From assembly GCF_019969845.1 (NCBI RefSeq), contig NZ_JAHXYR010000001.1, forward strand, positions 496,001 through 560,000: DNA of 64,000 nt. Reading direction: 5' to 3'. Position numbers and translations under genes: made by a program. Positions within the stretch are counted from its first letter, which is position 1. The number at the start of each line of letters is the position of its first letter. Shown here piece after piece: positions 54,007-63,818 of the stretch. A model generated the notes under the pieces. The model made no database searches. It worked only from the letters and a program-made list of their open reading frames with translations, and was not told the DNA's origin. Origin of the DNA: Sphingobacterium sp. GVS05A (GTDB taxonomy: Bacteria; Bacteroidota; Bacteroidia; Sphingobacteriales; Sphingobacteriaceae).

Positions 54007-54981
54007 TTATCCGATAAGGCTTCTTATCTCTACTTCATCTGCTTTGATTTGCGCTTTCATTTCCTCTAATGAGTCAAAGCGTTCATCATGACGAATAAAG
54101 TGCAGGAATTTAACACGGAGCGTCTTGCTATAGATATCCTGATCAAAATCAAATAGGCTGATTTCAATCGCACGATTCATACCGTCAACCGTAGGTCTTG
54201 TGCCAATATAGCCCATGCCTTTAGCGATAGAAATAGGATTCTCTTCTTTATACTCGCCTGTAGTAATATTCTGGATGTGGTTGTATATATAAACCTCTAC
54301 TGCGTATATACCATAAGCAGGAATTAATTTATGCGGTTCATGTACCTGTAGATTGGCTGTAGGAAATCCAATGGTACGCCCGATTTGATCCCCTCGGATC
54401 ACTGTTCCCGTTAATTCAAAAGGATAACCTAAATATAGATTGGCTGTTTTGATATCACCTTTAATCAGTGCTTCACGCACACGCGTGGAAGAGACTGCGA
54501 TGTCATTGATATCCTGTTCCGGGATCTCATCTACACTATAGTCGAATATGGATGCAAACTGTTCCAAATCGCCTAATGTACCCTTACGATCTTTTCCAAA
54601 ATGGTGATCATATCCGATAACGATTTTTTTAGTACCCAATTTACCTACAAGCACATTGCTAATATATTCTTCAGGAGTTTGATTGGAAAAATCTCGGGAG
54701 AAGGGGATAATGATAAGATGGTCAATACCGACCTTGCTCAGTTGACTTACTTTTTCCTCAATATCATTTATTAAACGTAAGCTATCATCATCTGGGTTAA
54801 TAATTAACCGTGGATGAGGGAAAAAAGTAAGTAATATGGTTTCGCCGTTAATTTTTTGAGCAGCTTCTTTTAAGTGGACCAATATTTTTTGGTGGCCAAT
54901 ATGAACACCATCAAAAGTACCAATGGTAACTACTGCATTTTCAACGGGGGAGAAATCTTCTAAACTTCTGTAGATTTTCAT
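54007..54981 (-). CDS. ribF: bifunctional riboflavin kinase/FAD synthetase RibF
   Basis: RibF phosphorylates riboflavin to FMN and adenylates FMN to FAD. The 324-residue protein has the N-terminal nucleotidyltransferase GTFDGVHIGHQKIL, then KIVIGYDHHFGKDRKG and STRVREAL, and the C-terminal kinase RGDQIGRTIGFPTANL with GIYAVEV. Its ATG is 55 bases from the truB stop. Confidence 0.95.
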   Translation of the reverse strand: MKIYRSLEDFSPVENAVVTIGTFDGVHIGHQKILVHLKEAAQKINGETILLTFFPHPRLIINPDDDSLRLINDIEEKVSQLSKVGIDHLIIIPFSRDFSNQTPEEYISNVLVGKLGTKKIVIGYDHHFGKDRKGTLGDLEQFASIFDYSVDEIPEQDINDIAVSSTRVREALIKGDIKTANLYLGYPFELTGTVIRGDQIGRTIGFPTANLQVHEPHKLIPAYGIYAVEVYIYNHIQNITTGEYKEENPISIAKGMGYIGTRPTVDGMNRAIEISLFDFDQDIYSKTLRVKFLHFIRHDERFDSLEEMKAQIKADEVEIRSLIG

Positions 54982-55036
54982 TTATTGGATTTTTTGCAAA
55001 AATAAGATAAAGAATCAATAAAGTGCAGCGATGGGT

Positions 55037-55759
55037 TTATTTAATGATTTCCTTATGACGTTTTATTTCGGCGATAAGCTGTTCAAGATTCCAGGCGTTT
55101 TCAATCGTATAATCACCACTTTTGGTACGTCTTAAAGAACTTAGGTGGGATCCACTATGTAATACTTTTCCAAAGTCGTATGCTAATGATCTGATGTATG
55201 TGCCTTTTGAGCAAGAAATGCGAAAATACACATTCGGAAGTTCAATCTTCTCAATTTCAAAACTATTGATCCTTACCTGGCGGGATTTTATTTCAACCTC
55301 TTCACCGCGACGAGCTTTTGCATAGACACGTTCACCATTGATCTTTATGGCAGAATGCGCTGGAGGAAACTGTTGTATGTCGCCTTCAAAGGTCTTTGCC
55401 GCATCAAAGATCATCTGTTCGGTAATATGATCGATAGGGAATAGCTCATCAATTTCGGTTTCCAGGTCATAAGATGGAGTGGTTCCGCCCAATGTAATTG
55501 TCCCTGTATATTCTTTGTCTTCGGCCTGGTAGCTGTCGATCTTTTTTGTCAACTTACCTGTGCAGACAATTAGCAACCCCGTTGCTAAGGGGTCTAATGT
55601 ACCTGCATGGCCAACTTTTAATTTTAATGGTTTCAGTGAGTTTCTGACTTTCCCAACAACGTCGAAACTTGTCCATGTTAAAGGTTTATCAATCAACAAC
55701 ATTTCGCCTTCAGCAAAATTAAACCTTGCTGAGTTTTCACCAACCTCTATATTCTCCAT
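55037..55759 (-). CDS. truB: tRNA pseudouridine-55 synthase TruB
   Basis: TruB makes pseudouridine 55 in the T-loop of all tRNAs. The 240-residue protein has LLIDKPLTWTSFDVVGKVRNSL, the catalytic VGHAGTLDPLATGLL (Asp), QFPPAHSAIKINGERVYAKAR and CSKGTYIRSLAYDFG. It belongs to the short form. It lies 9 bases after uppP. Confidence 0.96.
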   Translation of the reverse strand: MENIEVGENSARFNFAEGEMLLIDKPLTWTSFDVVGKVRNSLKPLKLKVGHAGTLDPLATGLLIVCTGKLTKKIDSYQAEDKEYTGTITLGGTTPSYDLETEIDELFPIDHITEQMIFDAAKTFEGDIQQFPPAHSAIKINGERVYAKARRGEEVEIKSRQVRINSFEIEKIELPNVYFRISCSKGTYIRSLAYDFGKVLHSGSHLSSLRRTKSGDYTIENAWNLEQLIAEIKRHKEIIK

Positions 55760-55768
55760 GAAAAAATT

Positions 55769-56563
55769 TTAGATAATTTGTAAACTATGACCTGAAAGAA
55801 GTAGCACGAGAATAACAACTCCCACAACTATTCTATACCATCCGAAGGCCTTAAAACCATACTTGGTTAAAAATCCAATAAAGGATTTTATTGCAACAAT
55901 TGCGACAACAAAACCAATGAGGTTACCTACAATAAGAAGATTAAGCTCTTCGCCTGTAAATGTATTTCCTTCTTTGAAGAATTTCAATAGTTTAACAGCT
56001 GAAGCGCCAAACATCATCGGCAAAGCCAGAAAGAATGAAAATTCTGCGGCTGCTTTACGTGTTAATTTTTCGGCCATACCACCGATGATGGTACTAGCGG
56101 ATCGGGATGTACCGGGAATCAGAGCCAGACATTGGTATACACCGATCATAAAGGCTTGCTTGTAAGAGACGTTGTCCGAATCTTCAACAGTAGGTTTATT
56201 AAACCATTTGTCGACAAAAAGTAGGACAACACCGCCGATTACCAGCATAATCGCAACCATCAGCGGGCTTTCCAAAAGTGAATCGATAAAATCGTTGAAA
56301 AGTAATCCAAGTACCGATGCAGGAATAGCAGCGATCACCAACTTATAGTAAAATGAAAGCGATTTAAAGAATCGCTTGTAATATAAGACGAGAACTGATA
56401 AAATCGTTCCCAATTGAATGACAATCGTAAATAATTTAACAAAGGCAGAGGGTTGAATACCCATCAGTGCAGTTGCTATAATCATGTGACCTGTAGAGGA
56501 GACAGGCAAAAACTCCGTTAATCCTTCGATGATAGCAAGGATTATAGCTTCAATAATAGACAT
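55769..56563 (-). CDS. uppP: undecaprenyl-diphosphatase UppP/BacA
   Basis: UppP recycles the undecaprenyl carrier and gives bacitracin resistance. The 264-residue, multi-helix protein has IEGLTEFLPVSSTGHMI and LIPGTSRSASTIIGGM, the two catalytic motifs. It lies 15 bases after the DUF3098 gene. Confidence 0.96.
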   Translation of the reverse strand: MSIIEAIILAIIEGLTEFLPVSSTGHMIIATALMGIQPSAFVKLFTIVIQLGTILSVLVLYYKRFFKSLSFYYKLVIAAIPASVLGLLFNDFIDSLLESPLMVAIMLVIGGVVLLFVDKWFNKPTVEDSDNVSYKQAFMIGVYQCLALIPGTSRSASTIIGGMAEKLTRKAAAEFSFFLALPMMFGASAVKLLKFFKEGNTFTGEELNLLIVGNLIGFVVAIVAIKSFIGFLTKYGFKAFGWYRIVVGVVILVLLLSGHSLQII

Positions 56564-56578
56564 CAGTTTTTAATAAGA

Positions 56579-56824
56579 TTATTCTTCAGTTTTAGTTGTT
56601 TTGGGGCGATACAGGATCGCTACAAATCCCAATGCAAAGCCGAGGACGACTACAATTGGCGCTAAAGTTATTTTGGTAAAACTATAAATATCAGTTTCAC
56701 CGGACATCAGCGCAAAGCCTATGACTACAAGAACCAAGCTAGCTATAAAAAGCTGATAATTTAATTTTGAAAATACGAAGGAACCTCTATTTACAGATTC
56801 AGTAGATTTCTTTATTTGAGCCAT
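56579..56824 (-). CDS. DUF3098 family membrane protein
   Basis: The 81-residue protein has two hydrophobic helices with FVFSKLNYQLFIASLVLVVIG and ITLAPIVVVLGFALGFVAI. It belongs to DUF3098, which sits between ftsX and uppP in many Bacteroidota genomes. Its role is unknown but its place suggests a link to cell division or envelope synthesis. It is 2 bases after ftsX. Confidence 0.88.
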   Translation of the reverse strand: MAQIKKSTESVNRGSFVFSKLNYQLFIASLVLVVIGFALMSGETDIYSFTKITLAPIVVVLGFALGFVAILYRPKTTKTEE

Positions 56825-56826
56825 TT

Positions 56827-57705
56827 TTATCTATATAAATCGTTAGATTGAGCTTTTAAATATTTAGTTACGGCGAAGTAGGTACTAAGCCCTGAGATTA
56901 AAATCCCGATGCAGATAACACCTAAGAAGATGATCGCAAACTCAAACCAGTTGCGTAAAAAGACCAATTCAGGTATTTGTTGTTGTGCTAATTTGAGCGT
57001 CAATATCAATAGTAGGATCGCAATCAGTGAACCCAGCAAACCATGGATAATACCATAAGTGATAAAAGGTTTACGAATAAAGTTTTTAGTTGCGCCGATT
57101 AATTGCATGCTTTTAATTAAGAAACGCTGCGAGTAAATGGCCAAACGTATGGTGTTGTTAATTAATGCCACAGCGATAATCAATAAAATAACAGCAAAAG
57201 CCAAAACAATCATACCGATGATGCGTACGTTTTTATTGACCATATCAATCAATGACTCCTGATAGACAACCTCTTTTATTTTATTGTTTTTAGAGATTTT
57301 TTCGATGAAAGTCTTGATGCTATCCGTATTGGCATAATTCTCCTTCATATAGACATCCAATGACGGCAATAATGGGTTGTGCCCAAGGTACTGTACAAAA
57401 TCTTCACCAAGATCTTCTTTCAGGTTTTTGGCAGCAATTTCTTTGCTGATATACACTGAACGAAGGACATAAGGGTCTTTTTCAAGATCTTTTTGCAAAG
57501 AAAGTACATCGCCTTCACTGGTGCCATCATTTACAATAACATTCAGGACAATGTTTTCTTTAACGTACTTTGAAAGATTTTTAGCGTGCACCAATAATAA
57601 GCCTAACATACCTGTTACCAATAGTACCAGTGCTATACTGATAACTGTGGATACATATACAGACTTTGTTTTTCTTTTTTGTGTGCTTAATTCGTATTCT
57701 GACAT
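56827..57705 (-). CDS. ftsX: cell division protein FtsX
   Basis: FtsX forms with FtsE a complex that activates peptidoglycan hydrolases at the septum. The 292-residue protein has an N-terminal helix (about 20-45), a periplasmic domain, and three C-terminal helices with QRFLIKSMQLIGATKNFIRKPF. No ftsE lies next to it, as is common in this phylum. The ATG at 57705 is preferred to one three codons upstream. TACTTTCG is a variant -7 box just upstream. Confidence 0.93.
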   Translation of the reverse strand: MSEYELSTQKRKTKSVYVSTVISIALVLLVTGMLGLLLVHAKNLSKYVKENIVLNVIVNDGTSEGDVLSLQKDLEKDPYVLRSVYISKEIAAKNLKEDLGEDFVQYLGHNPLLPSLDVYMKENYANTDSIKTFIEKISKNNKIKEVVYQESLIDMVNKNVRIIGMIVLAFAVILLIIAVALINNTIRLAIYSQRFLIKSMQLIGATKNFIRKPFITYGIIHGLLGSLIAILLLILTLKLAQQQIPELVFLRNWFEFAIIFLGVICIGILISGLSTYFAVTKYLKAQSNDLYR

Positions 57706-57923
57706 AATAAGCAAAAATTTATTTGCGAAAGTAACTAATTGAGCGGAAGATTTCGAATTTATCTTGTAATTACTTTGATAAAAATCAATTCGAATTTAGT
57801 TTTCTACCTATGTTTAAATAACTTTTCAATACTAGAATTTATTGTTCAAACTACAAAAATTTTATCACATTTCAGTATTAAAATCGTAATTTCGCAAGTC
57901 ATAAAAATTCCTTACGAACAAAA

Positions 57924-60707
57924 ATGGAGTATAATCACAAATCATTAGAGAAAAAGTGGCAGAAGTTTTGGGCGGATCATCAAACATATAAAACATCAGA
58001 TGCGCATCAGAAGCCAAAATACTATGTGTTGGATATGTTTCCTTATCCATCTGGGGCAGGACTACATGTTGGTCATCCACTCGGATACATTGCTTCGGAT
58101 ATATTTTCAAGATACAAACGACTGAAAGGCTTCAATGTATTGCATCCAATGGGTTATGATTCCTTTGGACTTCCTGCAGAGCAATATGCGATTCAAACGG
58201 GTCAACACCCTGCCGTTACAACCGAGGCAAATATCAATCGTTACCGCGAGCAGATGGACAACATCGGTTTCTCATATGATTGGAGTAGAGAAGTTCGTAC
58301 TTCTGAACCTGAATACTATAAATGGACGCAGTGGATTTTTATGAAATCATTCGGTTCTTGGTATAATAAAGAGACGGATAAAGCTGAACCCATTGATACA
58401 TTGATTACGAAATTTTCGACAAATGGTTCTGCTGCTGTTCAAGCTGTTTCTGACGAAGATGTATTAGAATTCACTTCGGAAGAATGGAAATCTTTTGATG
58501 AAGAAAAACAACAACGTGAGTTGTTAAAGTATCGTATTGCTTATCTGCGTGAGAGCACGGTCAATTGGTGTGCTGCTTTAGGGACAGTATTGGCTAATGA
58601 TGAGGTGATCAATGGCGTGTCCGAGCGTGGAGGGTATCCTGTAGAGCAAAAGAAGATGATGCAATGGTCAATGCGTATCACTGCTTATGCCGATCGTTTG
58701 TTAAAAGGTTTGGATACCATTGATTGGCCAGAGCCCTTGGTAGAAATGCAACGTAACTGGATCGGAAAATCCGTTGGAGCTTCGGTCAAATTCCCAGTTC
58801 CACAGTTGGACTCCGAAATTGAAGTCTTTACAACTCGTGTGGATACTATTTTCGGTGTTTCATTTGTCGTTTTGGCACCTGAACATGAATTGGTCGCATT
58901 GTTGACGACAGCCGAACAAAAAGCTGAAGTTGAAGCTTATATTGAGAAGACATCAAAAAAATCTGAACTAGATCGTATGGCCGATACCAAAACAGTATCG
59001 GGAGCCTTTACAGGTTCATTTGCTAAACACCCTATTTCAGGCCGTGATGTGCAGATCTGGATTGCAGATTATGTTTTGGCGGGATATGGCACAGGGGCGG
59101 TTATGGCTGTACCTAGTGGCGATCAACGTGATTATGTTTTTGCTAAGCATTTTAATTTAGAAATTATTCCGATTTCGGATACACAGCAGATTGAAGAAGA
59201 GGCTGATCCGAATAAGGATGGAAAATACATCAATTCTGATTTTATCAACGGTATGACCTATCAGGAGGCTGTGCCTGCGCTGATTGCGAAGCTGGAAGAA
59301 TTGAAATTAGGCAAAGCGAAGATCAATTTCCGTATGCGCGATGCGATTTTTGGTCGTCAACGTTATTGGGGCGAACCCGTACCAGTCTACTTTAAAAATG
59401 GTCTACCGTACCTTATTAAAGAAGAAGAACTACCATTATTATTACCTGAGGTTGATAAATACCTGCCAACAGAGTCTGGGGAACCTCCTTTGGGGCGTGC
59501 TAAAGACTGGAAATATGAAGATCAGTATGAATATGAGTTGAGTACAATGCCAGGTTGGGCAGGTTCTTCATGGTATTGGTTCAGATACATGGATCCAAAG
59601 AATGAGGGTAACTTTGCTTCAAAAGAAGCTGTTGACTACTGGAAAGCTGTTGATTTATACATTGGCGGTTCAGAACATGCTACAGGTCACTTGTTATATT
59701 CACGTTTTTGGAATAAATTTTTAAAAGATCTTGGCTATCATAATGAGGAAGAACCATTCCGAAAATTGATCAACCAAGGTATGATTCAAGGGCGTTCAAA
59801 TTTTGTCTACCGTGTACTCGATGAAGAGGGCAGAGGAACCAATCAATTTGTGTCCTATGGCTTGAGAAATGATTATAATACAATTCCTTTGCATGTCGAT
59901 GTTAATATCGTATCGAATGATGTTTTGGATCTTGAAAAATTCAAAAATTTCAGACCTGATTTTGCGAATGCTGAATTTGTTTTGGAAAACGGTAAATACA
60001 TTTGTGGTAGCGAAGTGGAGAAAATGTCCAAGTCGAAATTCAATGTCGTCAATCCAGATGATATTATTGAGACTTATGGCGCTGATACCTTACGTCTTTA
60101 CGAAATGTTTTTGGGGCCATTGGAGCAAGCCAAACCATGGAATACCAATGGTATCGAAGGTGTCTACAAGTTTCTAAAGAAAGTATGGCGCCTGTTTCAC
60201 GATGCCGAAGGTAATTTTAATGTTTCAGATGAAGAGCCTTCAAAAGCCGAGTTTAAAGCTTTACATAAGATTATTAAGAAAGTGGAAGATGATATCGAGC
60301 GTTTCTCGTTCAACACGTCTGTTTCGGCCTTTATGATCTGTGTGAATGAATTGACCGATTTGAAATGCAATAAGCGCCAGATATTGGAGCAACTTGTTAT
60401 CGTTCTTCAATCTTATGCACCGCATATTACGGAGGAATTGTGGCATTTATTGGGGCATGAGGCAGGTACACTTTCTCAGGCAACTTATCCTACGTTCAAA
60501 CCGGAATATCTAGTCGAATCTGAATTTGCATATCCGGTCTCTTTCAATGGTAAAATGAAGTTTAATCTATCACTTGCATTGGATTTAGATCAACAAACTG
60601 TTGAAGAAATGATCAAGGCACATGCCGATGTACAAAGACATCTGGACGGTAAGCCAATTAAGAAGATTATTTTTGTAAAAGGGAAAATAATCAATATTGT
60701 AGCTTAG
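57924..60707 (+). CDS. leuS: leucyl-tRNA synthetase LeuS
   Basis: LeuS charges tRNA-Leu and edits mischarged amino acids. The 927-residue protein has the class I motif [13 protein letters not shown], an inserted editing domain with [19 protein letters not shown] and the [16 protein letters not shown] loop, and the KMSKS signature in [15 protein letters not shown]. It runs divergently from ftsX. Confidence 0.97.
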   Translation: MEYNHKSLEKKWQKFWADHQTYKTSDAHQKPKYYVLDMFPYPSGAGLHVGHPLGYIASDIFSRYKRLKGFNVLHPMGYDSFGLPAEQYAIQTGQHPAVTTEANINRYREQMDNIGFSYDWSREVRTSEPEYYKWTQWIFMKSFGSWYNKETDKAEPIDTLITKFSTNGSAAVQAVSDEDVLEFTSEEWKSFDEEKQQRELLKYRIAYLRESTVNWCAALGTVLANDEVINGVSERGGYPVEQKKMMQWSMRITAYADRLLKGLDTIDWPEPLVEMQRNWIGKSVGASVKFPVPQLDSEIEVFTTRVDTIFGVSFVVLAPEHELVALLTTAEQKAEVEAYIEKTSKKSELDRMADTKTVSGAFTGSFAKHPISGRDVQIWIADYVLAGYGTGAVMAVPSGDQRDYVFAKHFNLEIIPISDTQQIEEEADPNKDGKYINSDFINGMTYQEAVPALIAKLEELKLGKAKINFRMRDAIFGRQRYWGEPVPVYFKNGLPYLIKEEELPLLLPEVDKYLPTESGEPPLGRAKDWKYEDQYEYELSTMPGWAGSSWYWFRYMDPKNEGNFASKEAVDYWKAVDLYIGGSEHATGHLLYSRFWNKFLKDLGYHNEEEPFRKLINQGMIQGRSNFVYRVLDEEGRGTNQFVSYGLRNDYNTIPLHVDVNIVSNDVLDLEKFKNFRPDFANAEFVLENGKYICGSEVEKMSKSKFNVVNPDDIIETYGADTLRLYEMFLGPLEQAKPWNTNGIEGVYKFLKKVWRLFHDAEGNFNVSDEEPSKAEFKALHKIIKKVEDDIERFSFNTSVSAFMICVNELTDLKCNKRQILEQLVIVLQSYAPHITEELWHLLGHEAGTLSQATYPTFKPEYLVESEFAYPVSFNGKMKFNLSLALDLDQQTVEEMIKAHADVQRHLDGKPIKKIIFVKGKIINIVA

Positions 60708-60727
60708 TCTATACAGTTATCAAACAT

Positions 60728-60764
60728 AAAAGCCATTTTGTCCCAGTGATAAAATGGCTTTTTT
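60728..60764. terminator. bidirectional terminator between leuS and the GNAT gene
   Basis: AAAAGCCATTTTGTC, loop, AAAATGGCTTTTTT: the converging genes both end here. Confidence 0.88.
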
Positions 60765-61044
60765 ATGCCAGTACATCTTGAAAGGCAATTGTTTTGTCAA
60801 AAATTGATTTTGCATAAGGACAATTTGGGACAATCTTGGCATCGTTTTTCCGGGCATAATCTACAGCTTCAAGAACGAGTTTTTTACCGACACTCATTCC
60901 TTTGTATTCGTCATAGACCTCGGTATGGTCTATGGAAAACTCGTACTCACTCTGCCAGGTATATTCCAAAATCCCGGCCTCATTATTTTCCACTTCAGCA
61001 ATGAAATTACCTCTGTCGTCTCTTTCGATATTTTTTACTTCCAT
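60763..61044 (-). CDS. short GNAT-like acetyltransferase (Acetyltransf_CG type)
   Basis: The 93-residue protein has AGILEYTWQSEYEFSIDHTEVYDEYKGMSVGKKLVLEAVDYARKN-type segments, with the acetyl-CoA loop near YKGMSVGKKLV and the CPYA ending IVPNCPYAKSIF. This is the minimal GCN5-related fold. The substrate is not known. Confidence 0.85.
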   Translation of the reverse strand: MEVKNIERDDRGNFIAEVENNEAGILEYTWQSEYEFSIDHTEVYDEYKGMSVGKKLVLEAVDYARKNDAKIVPNCPYAKSIFDKTIAFQDVLA

Positions 61045-61197
61045 AGTGTTTTTTTCAAAATAACGTCCAAAAGATATTTTTGTTTTATGAAAACGTTCAA
61101 ATTTTGTGTTGCTATGTTGGCTATATGTCTGTTATGGTGATAGTCGGAGCGTCTCCGGATTGAGGCTGTGTGGCTGTCAGATGTATTATCGGATGTC

Positions 61198-61228
61198 GTT
61201 GATTTTTCCTATTTTTTTCGTACCTTTG
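61198..61228 (+). promoter_or_regulatory. promoter of the cold-shock-domain gene
   Basis: TTG at 61199-61201, 19 bases, TACCTTTG at 61221-61228, an exact consensus. The start would be about 61235, leaving a leader of about 90 bases, as is usual for cold-shock genes whose mRNA folds control translation. Confidence 0.7.
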
Positions 61229-61325
61229 CAATTATCTCCTTAGAACACCTCGCATTTTTATCTTTTCAACGAAGCTCTAAAGGTCCGACATCTCCTCGGG
61301 AACATTTTATTTTAATCCATATTGA

Positions 61326-61751
61326 ATGAGCAAAAGCCAAATTACATTTAACAAAAAAGAACGAGAAAAAAAGAAATTACTCAAAAAACAACAAAAAATT
61401 GAGAAAAAAGAATTCAACAAAACAAACAATGACAAAGGAAAATCTTTGGAAGAACTGTTTGCTTATGTTGATGAACATGGGAATATCTCAGACAGACCTG
61501 CAATCAAATTGAAAGAAGGGGAGAGTCCAAGTATGTCTTCTAACCACCAAGATGACTATTCTTTTGGAAAAGTTGTACATTACAATACCGACTCCAATTA
61601 TGGGTTCATCAGAGATAATGAGACGCAACAATCTATTTATTTCAATGATCGTCTTGTTGGACAGAAATTGAATCTGAATCAGAAAGTTAAGTTCAAATTC
61701 AAAAGCGCAAAACAAGGTGCTCAGGTAACTGAAGTTTTGATCGAGTATTAG
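61326..61751 (+). CDS. cold-shock-domain protein with Lys-rich N-terminus
   Basis: The 141-residue protein has a lysine-rich N-terminus (MSKSQITFNKKEREKKKLLK) and a C-terminal cold-shock fold: FGKVVHYNTDSNYGFIRDN, with the RNP1-like YGFI, then FKFKSAKQGAQVTEV. Such proteins bind single-stranded RNA. The leader is long, see the promoter entry. It is a lineage-typical fusion in Bacteroidota. Confidence 0.86.
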   Translation: MSKSQITFNKKEREKKKLLKKQQKIEKKEFNKTNNDKGKSLEELFAYVDEHGNISDRPAIKLKEGESPSMSSNHQDDYSFGKVVHYNTDSNYGFIRDNETQQSIYFNDRLVGQKLNLNQKVKFKFKSAKQGAQVTEVLIEY

Positions 61752-61787
61752 TAAACGAAGATTCCGCTTGTGTTAAAAGCGTTGAAT

Positions 61788-61855
61788 AATAAAGCCCTCA
61801 AGCACTTCTAAGTAGCGAGAAACTATATGGAAGCCAATCGAGGGCTTATTTTTTT
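61788..61855 (+). terminator. terminator of the cold-shock gene
   Basis: AATAAAGCCCTC, a loop of about 40 bases, GAGGGCTTATTTTTTT. The long loop may hide a smaller inner hairpin. Confidence 0.7.
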
Positions 61856-61876
61856 GTTATCAACTGACAGAATAGC

Positions 61877-62167
61877 CTACTCCTTAAATTTTAATCCCTT
61901 TTCCATTAAAGCCTGACTTAACAGCGGCAAGGAAGCCTTTCCAAGGCCATGGAGCTTCAGTAGATCTTTCATCGAGTACTGAGCTAGCTTTTCAAGTTGA
62001 TCTATACCATGGTTTAATAGCGCATTTCTAGCGGGGCTACCCAAAAGAGCTAGAAAACCATCTTCAGGTTTCTTTTCCTTTTCGCATATGGGACATGTTG
62101 GGCAATCTGTACTCTTATAGAAGCTGTGCCCATTACTACATGTTCTTTTGGTTTTGATTCTTGTCAT
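61877..62167 (-). CDS. small zinc-ribbon plus RpoA-CTD-like HhH protein
   Basis: The 96-residue protein has a Cys-rich N-terminus (TCSNGH, then CPTCPICEKEKK), which should bind zinc, and a C-terminal helix-hairpin-helix, LLNHGIDQLEKLAQYSMKDLLKLHGLGKASLPLLSQAL, like the DNA-binding alpha C-terminal domain of RNA polymerase. A DNA-binding or transcription-related role is likely but unproven. It converges on the cold-shock gene. Confidence 0.82.
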   Translation of the reverse strand: MTRIKTKRTCSNGHSFYKSTDCPTCPICEKEKKPEDGFLALLGSPARNALLNHGIDQLEKLAQYSMKDLLKLHGLGKASLPLLSQALMEKGLKFKE

Positions 62168-62349
62168 ATGACCTACATCTGCTAATTAATCACAATATCG
62201 GTACAATTTTCAATGATAGAATATGCTTCAGTGCTTTGAATTTTTCAACCAATTTGTGATATAGTATAAATAAATGCTGAGAACAGTTTTCTATCCTGCC
62301 TGATTTAATTCCATTTCGTGTGGCATTAAACTCGGCTGTATCCGACATC

Positions 62350-63195
62350 TTAGCCCTTTGTTAAGGTAAAAATGGTTATTTCTGGTCGTGCATTAAAGCG
62401 GACGGGGATACTATGACCGAGGCCCCTGTTGATGTAAAGGGTTCGGTTTCCAGGAAGTTTTTTAATACCCTGATCGTAGTTTTTGTTAGAGACGGGGATA
62501 ATGGGTGAACCCCAGAATGGGATACGCACTTGCCCGGCATGTGTATGGCCTGATAAAATCCAGCCTTCATAGCCATTCCATACATCCAAATCAGCAACAT
62601 CGGGGTTGTGGCAGAGGACAAGGCTCGCTTGGTTAGGGGTGTAGTCCTGCATAGTTTTTACAGGGTCAAAGTTTGTTCCCCAATAGTCGTCAATACCATA
62701 GAGCTGTAGACCATTTATATTCACACTTTCGTTTCTTAAAACAGTAATATGATACTTTTTTAGCAGGATAGTGATTGAATCGGCTGCAGTACTGTCTTTA
62801 AAGGCTCGTCCATAATCATGATTTCCCAAGATGGCCAATGTCTGTAGTGTTCCTTTTGGTGCTAATTGCATGACTTCGTCGAGATCAGCGAGTGGGAGGG
62901 CATTGTGGACCAATCGGACAAAATCGCCTGTGTAAACAATAATGTCCGGATGTGTTATATCAACTTTCGCGAAGTTGTTTTTGATAAAATCTTTACTGAC
63001 ATAGTCGCCGATGTGGATATCCGAGATCTGAACGAGCGTTTTCCCTTCAAGGTTGCTAGGAAGGTTTTTTATGGGGAGTTTTAGCTGATCAAATTTGACC
63101 CAATGTGGTTCGATCCGCCAGGCATAATAACCGAGCAGAGCAGCGATCAAGGTCAGGGTAATAAAGGCTTTTTTAAAAAAACGTTTCTTTTTCAT
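62350..63195 (-). CDS. metallophosphoesterase, YkuE-like, membrane-anchored
   Basis: The N-terminus has a membrane anchor (about residues 11-27, TLTLIAALLGYYAW). Then come the calcineurin-like metal motifs DIHIGD, TGDFV, GNHDYGRA, CHNPDVAD and SGHTHAGQVRIPFWG. This matches the YkuE group of phosphodiesterases that act outside the membrane. The substrate is not known. Its ATG overlaps the stop of the GNAT gene by four bases (ATGA), so they are coupled. Confidence 0.92.
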   Translation of the reverse strand: MKKKRFFKKAFITLTLIAALLGYYAWRIEPHWVKFDQLKLPIKNLPSNLEGKTLVQISDIHIGDYVSKDFIKNNFAKVDITHPDIIVYTGDFVRLVHNALPLADLDEVMQLAPKGTLQTLAILGNHDYGRAFKDSTAADSITILLKKYHITVLRNESVNINGLQLYGIDDYWGTNFDPVKTMQDYTPNQASLVLCHNPDVADLDVWNGYEGWILSGHTHAGQVRIPFWGSPIIPVSNKNYDQGIKKLPGNRTLYINRGLGHSIPVRFNARPEITIFTLTKG

Positions 63196-63701
63196 TGTGT
63201 TTTGGCTAGCCAGTTCGATTTGGTGATTTGCATATTCAGGCCCTTCCAGGTTTCATTGCCGATTGAGGTTTCAGTTGTGGTGCCTTCATTGATCTGAAAC
63301 CCTACACCCTCATAACATTTTATTGCGTTCGTGTTCCAGTCATAAACGTTTAAATCCGCTTGATCGTAAGTGTTGTCAACAAAGAGCAGTTTCAGCATTG
63401 CATTGATGGTTTTCTTGCCATAGCCCTTATTTCTTTCGGTATTGTCAGCAATCAATATGCGACATAATCGTGGTATACTTCTTTCAAAGTTCAATTCACA
63501 ATGCCCGATAACGTTTTGTGTTTCTGTACTGATAATTTTATAGGGACGGCGTTTGGGATCGTCAATATACTTTTTTAATTGTTCGTCAGTCACTGGAAAT
63601 GAAAAATATGGACCTGCGAACTGCAGGAGTTCTTCTGGAGATCTGATCCAGGATTTGAAGCGGTCAAAGTCAGCTTCTTCAAATGGAAGCAATGTGATCA
63701 T
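63192..63701 (-). CDS. GNAT acetyltransferase, RimJ/RimL-like
   Basis: The 169-residue protein has FEEADFDRFKSWIRSPEELLQFAG at the N-terminus, IGHCELNFERSIPRLCRILIADNTERNKGYGKKTINAML (the acetyl-CoA loop), and NVYDWNTNAIKCYEGVGF, typical of GNAT enzymes that acetylate proteins or small amines. It is the first gene of a pair with the metallophosphoesterase, which starts within its stop codon. Confidence 0.9.
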   Translation of the reverse strand: MITLLPFEEADFDRFKSWIRSPEELLQFAGPYFSFPVTDEQLKKYIDDPKRRPYKIISTETQNVIGHCELNFERSIPRLCRILIADNTERNKGYGKKTINAMLKLLFVDNTYDQADLNVYDWNTNAIKCYEGVGFQINEGTTTETSIGNETWKGLNMQITKSNWLAKTQ

Positions 63702-63818
63702 AGCCTTCTTGTTATCGATATTAGATTGGAGGGTTAAATTAGATAATTGTTAGACTCTTTCCTAAGAAATTCGTGTTTTTTACGAAATTTGTTCCGAATT
63801 CACCGATAGCAAGATTTT

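Noticed and set aside
61087..61140. A 17-codon frame reading MKTFKFCVAMLAICLLW before the cold-shock promoter
   Set aside because: It looks like a signal peptide cut short. It has no mature part, no promoter and no neighbours that would need a leader peptide.
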